Positions 38,268-48,903 of a stretch of 64,000 nt of DNA are shown here, piece by piece. How positions within the stretch are numbered: position 1 is the stretch's first letter; the number at the start of each line of letters is the position of its first letter. Source of the stretch: Mycobacterium sp. ST-F2. Its GTDB lineage: Bacteria; Actinomycetota; Actinomycetes; Mycobacteriales; Mycobacteriaceae. Made by a program: the position numbers and the translations under genes. A model generated the notes under the pieces. That model saw only the letters and a program-made list of their open reading frames with translations, searched no databases and was not told the origin of the DNA. Location: positions 91,341-155,340 of the forward strand of contig NZ_JMHT01000017.1 in the NCBI RefSeq assembly GCF_001905655.1, in the 5' to 3' direction.

Positions 38268-38734
38268 CGTGATGCCTGCTCCAGGCGGACGGCCTTGCGG
38301 ATGGTCTCGCGGGCCCGCGTCCGGTCCCCCGCGTAGTCGTAGGCACGGGCCAGCCGGTACCAGCCCCGCCAATCATCGGGTGCGGCCTCGACCTCGTCGC
38401 GCACCGACTCGAACAATGCGTCGGCGGCGTCGCGCTCGATGCGGCCGGACGGACGCTTAGGCAGCTCACTGATGTCGAGCTCGACGCCCTCGTCGTGCGC
38501 CAACCGGGCCAGCCGCTGGTGCGCGAAACCGGCCCGCAGCGTGGCGACCATGGCCCACAGGCCGATCAGCGGCAGCACGAAGATGCCGATGCCCAGCCCG
38601 ATCGCGGCGGCCTCCCCGGACTGCATGAGGATGACGCCGGAGCGCCCGAGCATCACGAAGTAGACCACCAGCGCGACGCACAGGAATGCGACGACCAGCT
38701 GGATACGTAATACCTGCGAACTCGGTTTGGTCAT
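38264..38734 (-). CDS. Conserved membrane protein (Rv2772c-like)
   Basis: A 156-residue protein with two membrane helices (about residues 10-30 and 40-66). A cytoplasmic C-terminal part ends WRGWYRLARAYDYAGDRTRARETIRKAVRL, which looks like a TPR helix pair. Length and position next to dapB match Rv2772c. ATG 38734 is preferred to the adjoining GTG. It starts 10 nt after dapB on the same strand and overlaps the flavodoxin gene by 4 nt. Function is unknown. Confidence 0.82.
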   Translation of the reverse strand: MTKPSSQVLRIQLVVAFLCVALVVYFVMLGRSGVILMQSGEAAAIGLGIGIFVLPLIGLWAMVATLRAGFAHQRLARLAHDEGVELDISELPKRPSGRIERDAADALFESVRDEVEAAPDDWRGWYRLARAYDYAGDRTRARETIRKAVRLEQASR

Positions 38735-38744
38735 CACCGTCGCG

Positions 38745-40418
<1,674 letters not shown>

Positions 40419-40943
40419 TCACAGCGGCGAGGCGCCCCGCAGGTGCTCGAAGATCAGTGCGGTCTGAGTGCCGGCCACGTCGGCGTCGGCGTTGAGATTC
40501 TCCACGACGAACGCGCGCAGGTGCGGGGTGTCGCGCGCGGCGACGTGCAGGATGAAGTCGTCGGCGCCGGCCAGGAAGTAGACGTCCATCACCTGAGGCA
40601 GCCGGCGCATGTGGGCGATGAAGTCACGGATGCGCGCCCGGGCACCCGATTGCAGGCTCACCGAGATCATCGCCTGCAGGCCCAATCCGATGGCCGCAGG
40701 GTCGATGTCGGCATGGAAACCACGGATCACGCCGAGTTCCTGCAACCGGCGGACCCGGCCGTGACACGTCGACGCGGCGATCCCGACCAGCTCCGCCAAC
40801 GCGCTGTTGGGCATGCGCGCGTCGGCGTGCAGCGCGGTCACGATCTGTCGGTCGATGTCATCGAGCTCCACCGGCTGAACATCCTTCGACTGGGAGGCCT
40901 CTGGAGCCGCCGATTTCGAAGATCGTTCAGTAATAGGTGCCAT
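40419..40943 (-). CDS. aldR: AldR, Lrp/AsnC-family regulator
   Basis: A 174-residue Lrp/AsnC protein (Rv2779c type). The HTH (LDDIDRQIVTALHADARMPNSALAELVGIAASTCHGRVRRL) covers about residues 27-67, and the RAM effector domain (VYFLAGADDFILHVAARD) follows. AldR in M. tuberculosis binds upstream of ald and responds to alanine and other amino acids. ATG 40943 is chosen because a perfect TATAAT (40956-40951) lies 7 nt before it. It is divergent from ald, with an AT-rich 87-nt control region. Confidence 0.92.
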   Translation of the reverse strand: MAPITERSSKSAAPEASQSKDVQPVELDDIDRQIVTALHADARMPNSALAELVGIAASTCHGRVRRLQELGVIRGFHADIDPAAIGLGLQAMISVSLQSGARARIRDFIAHMRRLPQVMDVYFLAGADDFILHVAARDTPHLRAFVVENLNADADVAGTQTALIFEHLRGASPL

Positions 40944-41030
40944 ATTGAGAATTATAGTCACAAATATTGCGGGTAGATCGACGTTTATTCACACTTGAGG
41001 CATCACCCCGATCCCCCGAGGAGAACCTCA
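40944..41030. promoter_or_regulatory. aldR-ald intergenic control region
   Basis: An AT-rich segment in GC-rich surroundings. It holds TATAAT for aldR on the minus strand (40956-40951) and the ald ribosome-binding site GAGGAG (about 41018-41023). AldR-type operators would be expected here, but I could not fix individual sites by eye. Confidence 0.55.
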
Positions 41031-42137
41031 ATGCACGTCGGTATCCCTACCGAAATCAAGAACAACGAGTACCGGGTGGCCATCACCCCGGCCGGCGTCG
41101 CAGAACTGGTCAAGCACGGCCATGAGGTGCTGATCCAGGCGGGGGCCGGCGAAGGATCTGCGATCACGGACAACGACTTCAAGGCCGCCGGAGCACAGAT
41201 CGTCACCACGGCGGACCAGGTCTGGGCCGAGTCCGATCTGCTCCTCAAGGTCAAAGAGCCCATCGCGGCCGAGTACCACCGCATGCGCAAGGGCCAGACC
41301 CTGTTCACCTACCTGCACCTCGCCGCGTCGCGCGAATGCACCGACGCTCTGCTGGCGTCCGGCACCACCTCGATCGCCTACGAAACCGTCCAGACCGCCG
41401 ACGGCCGCCTGCCCCTGCTCGCCCCGATGAGCGAGGTCGCAGGCAGGCTGTCGGCCCAGGTCGGCGCCTACCACCTGATGCGCAGCCACGGCGGCCGTGG
41501 CGTCCTGATGGGCGGCGTCCCGGGCGTCGCTCCCGCCAACGTCGTCGTCATCGGCGGCGGTACGGCCGGCTTCCACGCGGCTCAGATCGCCAGCGGCATG
41601 GGTGCCCAGGTCACGGTCTTCGACGTCAACCTGGACACCCTGCGCCGGATCGACGCCGAGTTCAACGGCCGTATCCACACCCGGTACTCCTCGAGCCTGG
41701 ACCTGGAAGAGGCCGTCAAGCAGGCCGATCTGGTGATCGGCGCGGTGCTGGTCCCCGGCGCCAAGGCGCCCAAGCTCGTCACCAATTCGACTGTGGCCCA
41801 CATGAAGTCGGGCTCGGTGCTGGTCGACATCGCGATCGACCAGGGTGGCTGCTTCGAGGATTCGAAGCCGACGACGCACGACGATCCGACGTTCGCCGTC
41901 CACGATTCGGTCTTCTACTGCGTCGCGAACATGCCGGGCTCGGTGCCGCGCACGTCGACCTACGCACTGACCAACGCAACCCTGCCCTACGTGCTCAAGC
42001 TCGCCGACCAGGGTTGGCAGGCGGCGTGCCGTGGCGACGCCGCGCTGGCCAAGGGCCTGTCGACGCACGACGGTCAGCTGCTGTGCGGCCAGGTCGCCGC
42101 GGACCTGGATCTGCCGCTCGGCCACGTCGAGTACTGA
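41031..42137 (+). CDS. ald: L-alanine dehydrogenase
   Basis: A 368-residue NAD-dependent enzyme interconverting alanine and pyruvate plus ammonia (Rv2780 type). The N-terminal signature VGIPTEIKNNEYRVAITPAG, catalytic His96 (LFTYLHLAAS), nucleotide loop VVVIGGGTAGFHAAQIA and AIDQGGCFEDSKPTTHDDPTF near the second catalytic residue (Asp270 in the family) are intact. M. bovis-type frameshifts known to inactivate ald are absent. ATG follows GAGGAG. A strong hairpin lies just after the stop. Confidence 0.96.
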   Translation: MHVGIPTEIKNNEYRVAITPAGVAELVKHGHEVLIQAGAGEGSAITDNDFKAAGAQIVTTADQVWAESDLLLKVKEPIAAEYHRMRKGQTLFTYLHLAASRECTDALLASGTTSIAYETVQTADGRLPLLAPMSEVAGRLSAQVGAYHLMRSHGGRGVLMGGVPGVAPANVVVIGGGTAGFHAAQIASGMGAQVTVFDVNLDTLRRIDAEFNGRIHTRYSSSLDLEEAVKQADLVIGAVLVPGAKAPKLVTNSTVAHMKSGSVLVDIAIDQGGCFEDSKPTTHDDPTFAVHDSVFYCVANMPGSVPRTSTYALTNATLPYVLKLADQGWQAACRGDAALAKGLSTHDGQLLCGQVAADLDLPLGHVEY

Positions 42138-42151
42138 AAAAGCCTGATACC

Positions 42152-42191
42152 CATCGCCCGGCCAGCGCAACGTCGCGCCGGCCGGGCGATG
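42152..42191 (+). terminator. Hairpin terminator after ald
   Basis: Perfect 12-bp arms CATCGCCCGGCC and GGCCGGGCGATG surround a 16-nt centre that pairs further (GCGC/GCGC). It starts 15 nt after the ald stop. No U-tract follows, as is common for mycobacterial terminators. Confidence 0.6.
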
Positions 42192-42218
42192 ACTTTCGCG
42201 CGGCTCGCGACTGCCATT

Positions 42219-42240
42219 CTTGACACGTGTCAAGTATCGT
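42219..42240 (+). promoter_or_regulatory. Palindromic operator and -10 element of the DUF4334 gene
   Basis: CTTGACACGTGTCAAG (42219-42234) is a perfect 16-bp palindrome, immediately followed by TATCGT (42235-42240), a -10-like element 7 nt before the ATG at 42248. The palindrome therefore fills the -35/spacer region, ideal for a TetR-type repressor. No regulator gene is adjacent. Confidence 0.6.
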
Positions 42241-42247
42241 CGTAGCC

Positions 42248-42787
42248 ATGCTCTTGCAGGAATTGCTGCCCACCCCGCCGACAACGACGGCCGAAGCCCT
42301 CGAGATCTTCGACGCCGCGCCGGCCGTCGAACCCGACTTCATGATCGGCACGTGGCACGGTGCGGAAGTGCCTACCGGACATCCGATGGACGGGCTGCTG
42401 GAAGCCACTGGCTGGTGGGGCAAGCAGTTCGTCGACACCGAGACGGTGCACCCGCTGCTGTTCCCCGACGCTTCCGGCCGGTCGCTGTGGCCGCTCAACC
42501 CGGTGCTGGCATTCTCCGGCCTCGGCCTCGCATCCAGAATCCCGATGCTGCACCGGCTTCCCGTCGCCAAGGCCATCACCGCGCTACGCCCACTTTTGCA
42601 GGCCCGCTCGGCAAAGGCACGCCTGAGGACCACCCGCTACCGCGGAGTCGACACCGCGACAATGGTTTACGACCAGCTGCCCATCAACGACGTCTTCCGC
42701 AAGCTGTCCGACGACGCCGTCCTGGGCGCCATGGATCTGCGCGGCATAGCGCAGCCGTACTTCTTCGTCCTACGCCGCGAAAGGTGA
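42248..42787 (+). CDS. GXWXG/DUF4334-domain protein
   Basis: A 179-residue soluble protein. The GXWXG motif (FMIGTWHGAEVPTGHPMDG, about residues 31-49) and the C-terminal DUF4334 block (RLRTTRYRGVDTATMVYDQLPINDVFRKL, VLGAMDLRG ... PYFFVLRRE) are clear. The family resembles lipocalin-like ligand binders, but function is unknown. ATG 42248 is chosen over GTG 42227, which lies inside a palindrome, because TATCGT is 7 nt upstream. The stop codon is next to a long hairpin shared with the convergent pepR. Confidence 0.82.
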   Translation: MLLQELLPTPPTTTAEALEIFDAAPAVEPDFMIGTWHGAEVPTGHPMDGLLEATGWWGKQFVDTETVHPLLFPDASGRSLWPLNPVLAFSGLGLASRIPMLHRLPVAKAITALRPLLQARSAKARLRTTRYRGVDTATMVYDQLPINDVFRKLSDDAVLGAMDLRGIAQPYFFVLRRER

Positions 42788-42834
42788 TTTGTGCACGAAA
42801 ATCCGCGCCGAACGCGGATTTTCGTGCACAAATC
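42786..42834. terminator. Long perfect hairpin between convergent genes
   Basis: Left arm 42786-42807 and right arm 42813-42834 are perfect 22-bp complements around the 5-nt loop CCGAA. It starts within the stop codon of the DUF4334 gene and ends 4 nt before the pepR stop, so it can end transcription from both sides. Confidence 0.75.
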
Positions 42835-42838
42835 CCAA

Positions 42839-44191
42839 CTAGCCGATGGAGCGCAGCTGCTTGGGCAGTGAGCGCTTGGACCGGTGCGGGCCCAGCACCG
42901 CAGCGCCGAAGGGCCGCGTCAGCAGTTCGCGCGCAACAGCATTGACCTCTTCGAGCGTCACGGCGTCGATCGACGCGAGGGTGTCCGAGATCGACTTGTG
43001 GTTGCCGTAGTTCAACTCGGCGCGCCCGATGCGGTGCATCCGGGAACCGGAATCCTCCAGCCCGAGCACCAGACCGCCGCGCATCGAGCCCTTGGCAATA
43101 CGCAACTCGTCGGCGGTGATACCTTCGCGCGCAACATCTTCCAGCACGTCGGTGGTCACGCGGACCACCTCGTCGAAGCGGTCCGGCAGGCACGCCGAGT
43201 ACACCGACAGTGCACCGGCATCGGAGAACGTGTCGATCGTGGAGTACACCGAGTAGGCCAGTCCGCGGTTCTCGCGGATCTGCTGGAACAGTCGCGAACT
43301 CAGTCCACCGCCGAGCGCGGTGTTGAGTACCGACAGCGCCCAGCGGTGCTCCCAGTTGCGGCCCGGCGTGCGCACGCCGAGGTACATGTGGGCTTGCTCG
43401 GAGTCACGTTTGACGAACTGCAGCGTCGGCGTCCCGGGCACCCGGCCGGCACCCTTGCGAGGCGGTACAGGCTTGCGACCGCGGACCAGGTGCGGCCGAA
43501 ACTGCCTGCGCACCAACGACACAACCTCGTCGTGGTCGATGTTTCCGGCGACCGCGACCACCATCCGGTCCGGCGTGTACCGGCGGACGTGGAACGAGTG
43601 CAGCTGGTTGCGGGTCATCGAGGTAATCGACTCGACACTGCCGATCACCGGACGGCCCACCGGATGCGTGCCGAACATGGAGCCGAGGAAGACGTCCGCG
43701 AGGGTGTCCTCCGGATCGTCGTCGCGCATGGCGATCTCTTCGAGCACCACGTCGCGTTCCAGCTCGACATCGGCTGCGGCACAACGCCCGTTGAGCACGA
43801 CATCCGACACCAGGTCGATTGCCAGCTCGAGGTCACTGTCCAGCACGTGCGCGTAGTAGCAGGTGTGCTCGCGCGCGGTGAAAGCGTTCAGCTCACCGCC
43901 GACGGCGTCCATGGCCTGCGCGATCTCAACGGCCGTGCGCGACGGCGTCGACTTGAACAGCAGGTGTTCCAGGAAGTGCGCGGCACCGGCCACACTCGGG
44001 CCCTCGTCGCGCGACCCGACGTTCACCCACACGCCGACCGACGCCGAATGGACGTGCGGCAGATGTTCGGTGACGACCCGCAGCCCGCCGGGGAGGTTGG
44101 TCTTGCGCACAGCGGCCGGGGCCTGCAGCGATGTCGCTGCAGAACCCCGGCCGTTGCGCGTTGTCGATTTAGGAGTTTGCAGGCGCGGCAT
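42839..44191 (-). CDS. pepR: M16-family zinc peptidase (PepR type)
   Basis: A 450-residue M16 peptidase (Rv2782c type), related to mitochondrial processing peptidase. The inverted zinc motif HFLEH sits at about residues 72-76, with the distal Glu in [13 protein letters not shown], preceded by [16 protein letters not shown]. The C-terminal half includes [25 protein letters not shown] 44191 (MPRLQTP) is used as in the M. tuberculosis protein; it overlaps the end of gpsI by 23 nt. Substrates are unknown. Confidence 0.92.
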   Translation of the reverse strand: MPRLQTPKSTTRNGRGSAATSLQAPAAVRKTNLPGGLRVVTEHLPHVHSASVGVWVNVGSRDEGPSVAGAAHFLEHLLFKSTPSRTAVEIAQAMDAVGGELNAFTAREHTCYYAHVLDSDLELAIDLVSDVVLNGRCAAADVELERDVVLEEIAMRDDDPEDTLADVFLGSMFGTHPVGRPVIGSVESITSMTRNQLHSFHVRRYTPDRMVVAVAGNIDHDEVVSLVRRQFRPHLVRGRKPVPPRKGAGRVPGTPTLQFVKRDSEQAHMYLGVRTPGRNWEHRWALSVLNTALGGGLSSRLFQQIRENRGLAYSVYSTIDTFSDAGALSVYSACLPDRFDEVVRVTTDVLEDVAREGITADELRIAKGSMRGGLVLGLEDSGSRMHRIGRAELNYGNHKSISDTLASIDAVTLEEVNAVARELLTRPFGAAVLGPHRSKRSLPKQLRSIG

Positions 44192-46442
44192 CTGCCGGTG
44201 CAGTCTCCGACTCGGCGGCCGGAGCGGCAGCAGCTGCTCCGTCACCGTCTTCATCCACCAGGATCAGCGAAATCTTCTGACCCTTGCCACGGTTGTCCGC
44301 CGAGATGTCCGCGATCTCCACGCGCAGCTTGTCGCCGACGTTCACGACGTCCTCGACCTTCGCGACGCGCTTGCCCTTGCCGAGCTTGGAGATGTGCACC
44401 AGACCGTCGCGGCCCGGCAGCAGCGAGACGAACGCACCGAAGTCCGTCGTCTTCACCACGGTGCCGAGGAACCGCTCACCGATCTTGGGCAGCTGCGGGT
44501 TGGCGATGGCATTGATCTTGTCGATCGCCGCCTGCGCCGCCTCGCCGTTCGAGGCGCCGACGAACACGGTGCCGTCGTCCTCGATGGAGATGTTCGCACC
44601 GGTCTCCTCGGTGATCTGGTTGATCACCTTGCCCTTGGGCCCGATCACCTCGCCGATCTTGTCGACCGGAACCTTGATGGTGGTGATGCGCGGCGCGTAC
44701 GGGCTCATCTCGTCCGGCTCGTCGATGGCCTCGGCCATGACGTCCAGGATGGTCAGACGCGCGTCCTTGGCCTGGGCCAGGGCACCGGCCAGCACCTTGG
44801 ACGGGATGCCGTCCAGCTTGGTGTCCAGCTGCAGGGCGGTGACGAAGTCCTTGGTGCCGGCGACCTTGAAGTCCATGTCGCCGAAGGCGTCTTCGGCGCC
44901 CAGGATGTCGGTCAGCGCGACGTAGCGGGTCTCACCGTCGACCTCGTCGGACACCAGACCCATGGCGATACCGGCAACCGGGGCCTTCAGCGGCACACCG
45001 GCGTTCAGCAGGGCCAGGGTCGAGGCACAGACCGAACCCATCGAGGTGGAACCGTTGGAGCCCAACGCTTCCGAGACCTGACGGATGGCGTACGGGAACT
45101 CCTCGACGCTCGGCAGCACCGGCATCAGGGCCCGCTCGGCCAGCGCGCCGTGGCCGATTTCGCGGCGCTTCGGCGAGCCCACACGGCCGGTCTCACCGGT
45201 CGAGTACGGCGGGAAGTTGTAGTGGTGCATGTAGCGCTTGGTGGTCTCGGGACCGAGCGAGTCGATCTGCTGAGCCATCTTGATCATGTCCAGCGTGGTG
45301 ACACCCATGATCTGGGTCTCGCCGCGCTCGAACAGCGCGCTGCCGTGCGCCCGCGGGATCACGGCGACCTCGGCGCTCAGGGCACGAATGTCGGTGATGC
45401 CACGGCCGTCGATGCGGAAGTGGTCGGTCAGGATGCGCTGGCGGACCAGCTTCTTGGTCAGCGAGCGGAACGCCGCGCCGATCTCCTTCTCGCGGCCGGC
45501 GTACGTCTCGGCGAGACGCGAGAGCACCTCGACCTTGATCTCGTCGGTGCGCTCTTCGCGCTCCTGCTTGCCGGCGATGGTCAGCGCCTGCGACAGCGCG
45601 TCGGTGGCCACCGCGGCGACGGCCTGGAAGGCGTCGTCGGCGTAGTCGGGGAACAGCGGGAACTCGCCGGTCTCCTTGGCTGCCGCGTCAGCCAACTCCT
45701 GCTGGGCGGTGCACAGCGCCGCGATGAACGGCTTGGCGGCCTCCAGGCCCTCGGCCACGACGGCCTCGGTGGGGGCACCGGCGCCACCGGCGATCAGGTC
45801 GATGACGTTGTCGGTGGCCTCGGCCTCGACCATCATGATCGCGACGTCACCTTCCACCTTGCGGCCGGCGACGACCATGTCGAAGACAGCCTTCTCGAGC
45901 TGCTCGATGGTCGGGAACGCCACCCACTGACCCTCGATCAGCGCGACGCGGACGCCACCGACCGGGCCGGAGAACGGCAGGCCGGAGATCTGGGTGGACG
46001 CCGACGCGGCGTTGATGGCCACGACGTCGTACAGGTCCTTGGGGTCCAGGCTCAGCACGGTGACCACGACCTGGATCTCGTTGCGCAGACCCGAGACGAA
46101 CGACGGGCGCAGCGGCCGGTCGATCAGGCGGCAGGTCAGGATCGCGTCGGTGGAGGGGCGGCCCTCACGACGGAAGAACGAGCCGGGGATGCGGCCCGCG
46201 GCGTACATCCGCTCCTCGACATCGATCGTCAAGGGGAAGAAGTCGAAGTGGTCCTTGGGGCTCTTGCTCGCCGTGGTGGCCGACAGGAGCATGGTCTCGT
46301 CGTCCAGGTAGGCGACGACGGAGCCGGCGGCCTGACGTGCGAGGCGGCCGGTCTCGAAGCGGATGGTGCGGGTGCCGAAGCTCCCGTTGTCGATGACGGC
46401 GGTCGACTCGAAAATGCCGTCTTCAATTTCAACTGCAGACAT
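44169..46442 (-). CDS. gpsI: Polynucleotide phosphorylase / guanosine pentaphosphate synthetase
   Basis: A 757-residue PNPase (Rv2783c type) that degrades RNA phosphorolytically. Two RNase PH domains are separated by an all-helical part (first half [28 protein letters not shown]; second half [13 protein letters not shown] and [14 protein letters not shown] region). A KH domain ([15 protein letters not shown], about 590) and an S1 domain ([29 protein letters not shown]) follow, then an Ala/Glu-rich tail. It is preceded by a long leader downstream of rpsO and is coupled to pepR. Confidence 0.96.
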   Translation of the reverse strand: MSAVEIEDGIFESTAVIDNGSFGTRTIRFETGRLARQAAGSVVAYLDDETMLLSATTASKSPKDHFDFFPLTIDVEERMYAAGRIPGSFFRREGRPSTDAILTCRLIDRPLRPSFVSGLRNEIQVVVTVLSLDPKDLYDVVAINAASASTQISGLPFSGPVGGVRVALIEGQWVAFPTIEQLEKAVFDMVVAGRKVEGDVAIMMVEAEATDNVIDLIAGGAGAPTEAVVAEGLEAAKPFIAALCTAQQELADAAAKETGEFPLFPDYADDAFQAVAAVATDALSQALTIAGKQEREERTDEIKVEVLSRLAETYAGREKEIGAAFRSLTKKLVRQRILTDHFRIDGRGITDIRALSAEVAVIPRAHGSALFERGETQIMGVTTLDMIKMAQQIDSLGPETTKRYMHHYNFPPYSTGETGRVGSPKRREIGHGALAERALMPVLPSVEEFPYAIRQVSEALGSNGSTSMGSVCASTLALLNAGVPLKAPVAGIAMGLVSDEVDGETRYVALTDILGAEDAFGDMDFKVAGTKDFVTALQLDTKLDGIPSKVLAGALAQAKDARLTILDVMAEAIDEPDEMSPYAPRITTIKVPVDKIGEVIGPKGKVINQITEETGANISIEDDGTVFVGASNGEAAQAAIDKINAIANPQLPKIGERFLGTVVKTTDFGAFVSLLPGRDGLVHISKLGKGKRVAKVEDVVNVGDKLRVEIADISADNRGKGQKISLILVDEDGDGAAAAAPAAESETAPADAAPANS

Positions 46443-46719
46443 GTATGTCGCAATTACCTCTCTCGGGCCCGCCCTATGCGGGATTCCGTATTTTCTGGTT
46501 CCTCTTTGTTACAGCTGTCGCATCGTCACACGCGAGCATCCAGAAAACCCGAAAACCATCCCGCAAACTGCTGACGGCCGTCGATCGAAGCGGCCGGGAG
46601 TCATACCCGACAGCCACTACCGAAGACCGCCCCACGAGGTTCAGGCGGACGCTGTGTGACGTTCCGACGTCTTGGGCCCTAGGCCCAAAACAGTTTCATG
46701 TTACTACCCGTACCAATAG
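46443..46719 (-). other. gpsI leader region without a gene
   Basis: This stretch, together with the rpsO terminator to its right, separates rpsO from gpsI (331 nt). I see no credible ORF. It holds a TTGGGCC-CTA-GGCCCAA inverted repeat (46672-46688), a small CCCGC/GCGGG hairpin near 46475 and GAGAGAGG about 14 nt before the gpsI ATG. It may carry the gpsI promoter and structured 5' leader. Confidence 0.5.
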
Positions 46720-46755
46720 CCATCGCCAGGCCTGCCGGAGCAGACCTGGCGATGG
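46720..46755 (-). terminator. Hairpin downstream of rpsO
   Basis: On the minus strand CCATCGCCAGG pairs with CCTGGCGATGG, extended by CTGC/GCAG after a one-base mismatch, with a small loop. It begins 18 nt after the rpsO stop and fits a terminator or mRNA 3'-stabilising hairpin. Confidence 0.65.
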
Positions 46756-46773
46756 GAGTGAATCAGTGGTGCG

Positions 46774-47043
46774 TCAGCGACGCAGACCCAGACGCTCGAT
46801 CAGCGAGCGGTACCGCGCGACGTCGACCTGAGCGACGTACTTGAGCAACCGGCGGCGACGGCCGACCAGCAGCAGCAGGCCACGCCGGCTGTGGTGGTCG
46901 TGCTTGTGCTGCTTGAGGTGCTCGGTCAGGTCCGAGATGCGCTTGGTCAGCAGGGCGACCTGAGCCTCCGGCGAGCCGGTGTCGGTCTCATGCAGGCCGT
47001 ACTGACCCAGGATCTCTTTTTTCTGCTCGGCAGTGAGTGCCAC
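46774..47043 (-). CDS. rpsO: 30S ribosomal protein S15
   Basis: An 89-residue S15, full length, with the signature [32 protein letters not shown] (within about residues 39-70). It binds 16S rRNA early in 30S assembly. GTG start. It is upstream of gpsI on the same strand, the widespread bacterial rpsO-pnp arrangement, with a terminator-like hairpin between them. Confidence 0.97.
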   Translation of the reverse strand: MALTAEQKKEILGQYGLHETDTGSPEAQVALLTKRISDLTEHLKQHKHDHHSRRGLLLLVGRRRRLLKYVAQVDVARYRSLIERLGLRR

Positions 47044-47133
47044 GAAACAACTCCATCAATTCGGTCCGCGAAGAACAACGAGGGCGCGGCCACCGCGAAC
47101 TGCAGCACGCGCGTCGGGCAGTTTATCAGGAAG

Positions 47134-48108
47134 CTACTGCGGAACCAGAATCGTGCGAGCCCGCTGGGTATCGCGATCCATGGCCACGACCAGGTCGTCC
47201 ACCGAATCGAACTTCTCCTGGCCGCGGATGCGCGAAACGAAATCGACCGCCACGTGCTGCCCGTACAGGTCTGCCTCGGTGTCGAGCACGAAGGCCTCGA
47301 CGGTGCGGGTGCGGCCGGAGAACGTCGGATTGGTGCCGACGGACACCGCGGCCTGGTAGCGCTCCCCCGGCGTCACGGTGCCGACCGACGGGCCGTGCCC
47401 CAGGACTGTGAACCAGGCGGCGTAGACGCCGTCGGCCGGGATCGCCGAGTGCATCGGCGGGGCGACGTTGGCGGTCGGGAAGCCCAGCCCGCGGCCGCGG
47501 CCGTCACCGCGGACGACGACGCCCTCCACGCGGTGCGGCCGGCCCAGCGCTTCGGTCGCGGCGGCCATGTCGCCGGCGTCCACGCAGGACCGGATGTAGG
47601 TGGACGAGAACGTGACGGTCTCGGCCTGGTGATGCTCGGCCACCAGCGAGATGCCCTCGACGGCGAAGCCGAAGCGCTCGCCGGCCTTGCGCAGCAGCGG
47701 CACGTTGCCGCCGGCCTTCTTGCCGAAGGTGAAGTTCTCGCCGACCACGACCTCGAGGACGTGCAGCCGCTCGACGAGCAGTTCGTGCACGTACCGCTCG
47801 GGGGTCAGCTTCATGAAGTCGGTGGTGAACGGCATGACGAGGAAGACGTCGACGCCGAGTTCCTCGACCAGCTCGGCCCGGCGGGTCAGCGTCGTCAGCT
47901 GCGCGGGATGGCTACCGGGCAGCACCACTTCCATGGGATGCGGATCGAACGTCATCAGCACCGTGGGTACCCCGCGGGACCGACCGGCCTTCACCGCATG
48001 GCTGATCAGCTCGGCATGCCCACGATGTACGCCGTCGAACACCCCGATGGTGACCACACATCGGCCCCAGTCCGTGGGGATCTCGTTCTGCCCACGCCAG
48101 CGCTGCAC
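47134..48108 (-). CDS. ribF: Bifunctional riboflavin kinase / FAD synthetase
   Basis: A 324-residue enzyme making FMN and FAD from riboflavin. The N-terminal nucleotidyltransferase has GVFDGVHRGHAEL (residues 20-32), TFDPHPMEVV, and TVTFSSTYIRSCVDAGD. The C-terminal kinase domain has VEGVVVRGDGRGRGLGFPTANV and the NPTFSGRTRTVEAFVLD block. GTG 48108 (VQRWRGQ) is chosen as in Rv2786c; a longer frame adds 12 unlikely residues. It lies 90 nt upstream of rpsO and diverges from sirR. Confidence 0.95.
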   Translation of the reverse strand: MQRWRGQNEIPTDWGRCVVTIGVFDGVHRGHAELISHAVKAGRSRGVPTVLMTFDPHPMEVVLPGSHPAQLTTLTRRAELVEELGVDVFLVMPFTTDFMKLTPERYVHELLVERLHVLEVVVGENFTFGKKAGGNVPLLRKAGERFGFAVEGISLVAEHHQAETVTFSSTYIRSCVDAGDMAAATEALGRPHRVEGVVVRGDGRGRGLGFPTANVAPPMHSAIPADGVYAAWFTVLGHGPSVGTVTPGERYQAAVSVGTNPTFSGRTRTVEAFVLDTEADLYGQHVAVDFVSRIRGQEKFDSVDDLVVAMDRDTQRARTILVPQ

Positions 48109-48175
48109 GCCCGCTAGCCTACGGCGCGCCGCTACGGCAGGCACCGTGAGATCCCCGGATCAGGTGACGATTGCC

Positions 48176-48181
48176 TAAACT
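48176..48181 (+). promoter_or_regulatory. -10 element (TAAACT) of sirR
   Basis: TAAACT is followed by 7 nt and GTG 48189, without a Shine-Dalgarno sequence, which indicates a leaderless start and decides between in-frame starts. Confidence 0.5.
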
Positions 48182-48188
48182 TTGTGCT

Positions 48189-48899
48189 GTGAGTCCTGCA
48201 GAAGACACTGGCAACCCGCCAGATTTATCCCCGGTTGCGCAGGACTACCTCAAAGTCATCTGGACCGCGCAGGAGTGGTCGCGCGAGAAAGTCAGCACGA
48301 AAATGCTGGCTGAGCGCATCGGGGTGTCGGCCTCCACGGCGTCCGAATCGATCCGCAAGCTCGCCGACCAGGGCCTGGTGCACCACGAGAAGTACGGCGC
48401 CGTGACGCTCACCGACACTGGACGCAGCGCGGCGCTCGCGATGGTCCGCCGCCACCGGTTGATGGAGACCTTCCTGGTGCGCGAGCTCGGCTACGGCTGG
48501 GACGAGGTGCACGACGAGGCCGAGGTGCTCGAGCACGCGGTGTCAGACCGGATGCTGGACCGCATCGACGCCAAGCTCGGGTACCCGACCCGGGACCCGC
48601 ACGGCGACCCGATCCCGGCGGCGAACGGTCAGGTGCCGACTCCCCCGGCCCGGCAGCTGTCCGCGTGTTCGGACGGTGACGCCGGCACCGTGGCCCGGAT
48701 CTCCGATCACGACCCGGAGATGCTGCGGTACTTCGACAGCGTCGGCATCACGCTCGACTCACACCTGCGGGTGGTGGCCCGGCGCGATTTCGCCGGGATG
48801 ATCTCGGTGGCCGTCACGGCGGCGGACGCCGCGGACGACGATGCGACCACCGTCGACCTGGGTAACCCTGCGGCGGAAGCGATCTGGGTCGTCGCCTAG
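48189..48899 (+). CDS. sirR: SirR/MntR, DtxR-family metal-dependent repressor
   Basis: A 236-residue DtxR-family regulator (Rv2788, shown in M. tuberculosis to act as the manganese sensor MntR). The winged HTH is at about residues 25-75 (VSTKMLAERIGVSASTASESIRKLADQGLV). The metal-binding/dimerisation domain has MVRRHRLMETFLVRELGYGWDEVHDEAEVLEHAVSD, and FeoA/SH3-like domain follows (CSDGDAGTVARISDHDPEM). Start GTG 48189 is supported by a -10 element. It converges on the DUF2804 gene with 4 nt between. Confidence 0.93.
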   Translation: MSPAEDTGNPPDLSPVAQDYLKVIWTAQEWSREKVSTKMLAERIGVSASTASESIRKLADQGLVHHEKYGAVTLTDTGRSAALAMVRRHRLMETFLVRELGYGWDEVHDEAEVLEHAVSDRMLDRIDAKLGYPTRDPHGDPIPAANGQVPTPPARQLSACSDGDAGTVARISDHDPEMLRYFDSVGITLDSHLRVVARRDFAGMISVAVTAADAADDDATTVDLGNPAAEAIWVVA

Positions 48900-48903
48900 C
48901 GCC

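Noticed and set aside
42227..42250. GTG 42227 as start of the DUF4334 gene
   Set aside because: It lies in the middle of a perfect palindrome; ATG 42248 has a -10 element at leaderless spacing.
43863..46574. 903-codon plus-strand frame opposite pepR/gpsI
   Set aside because: Shadow of conserved coding sequence; composition dominated by Gly, Leu, Asp, Arg and no recognisable motif.
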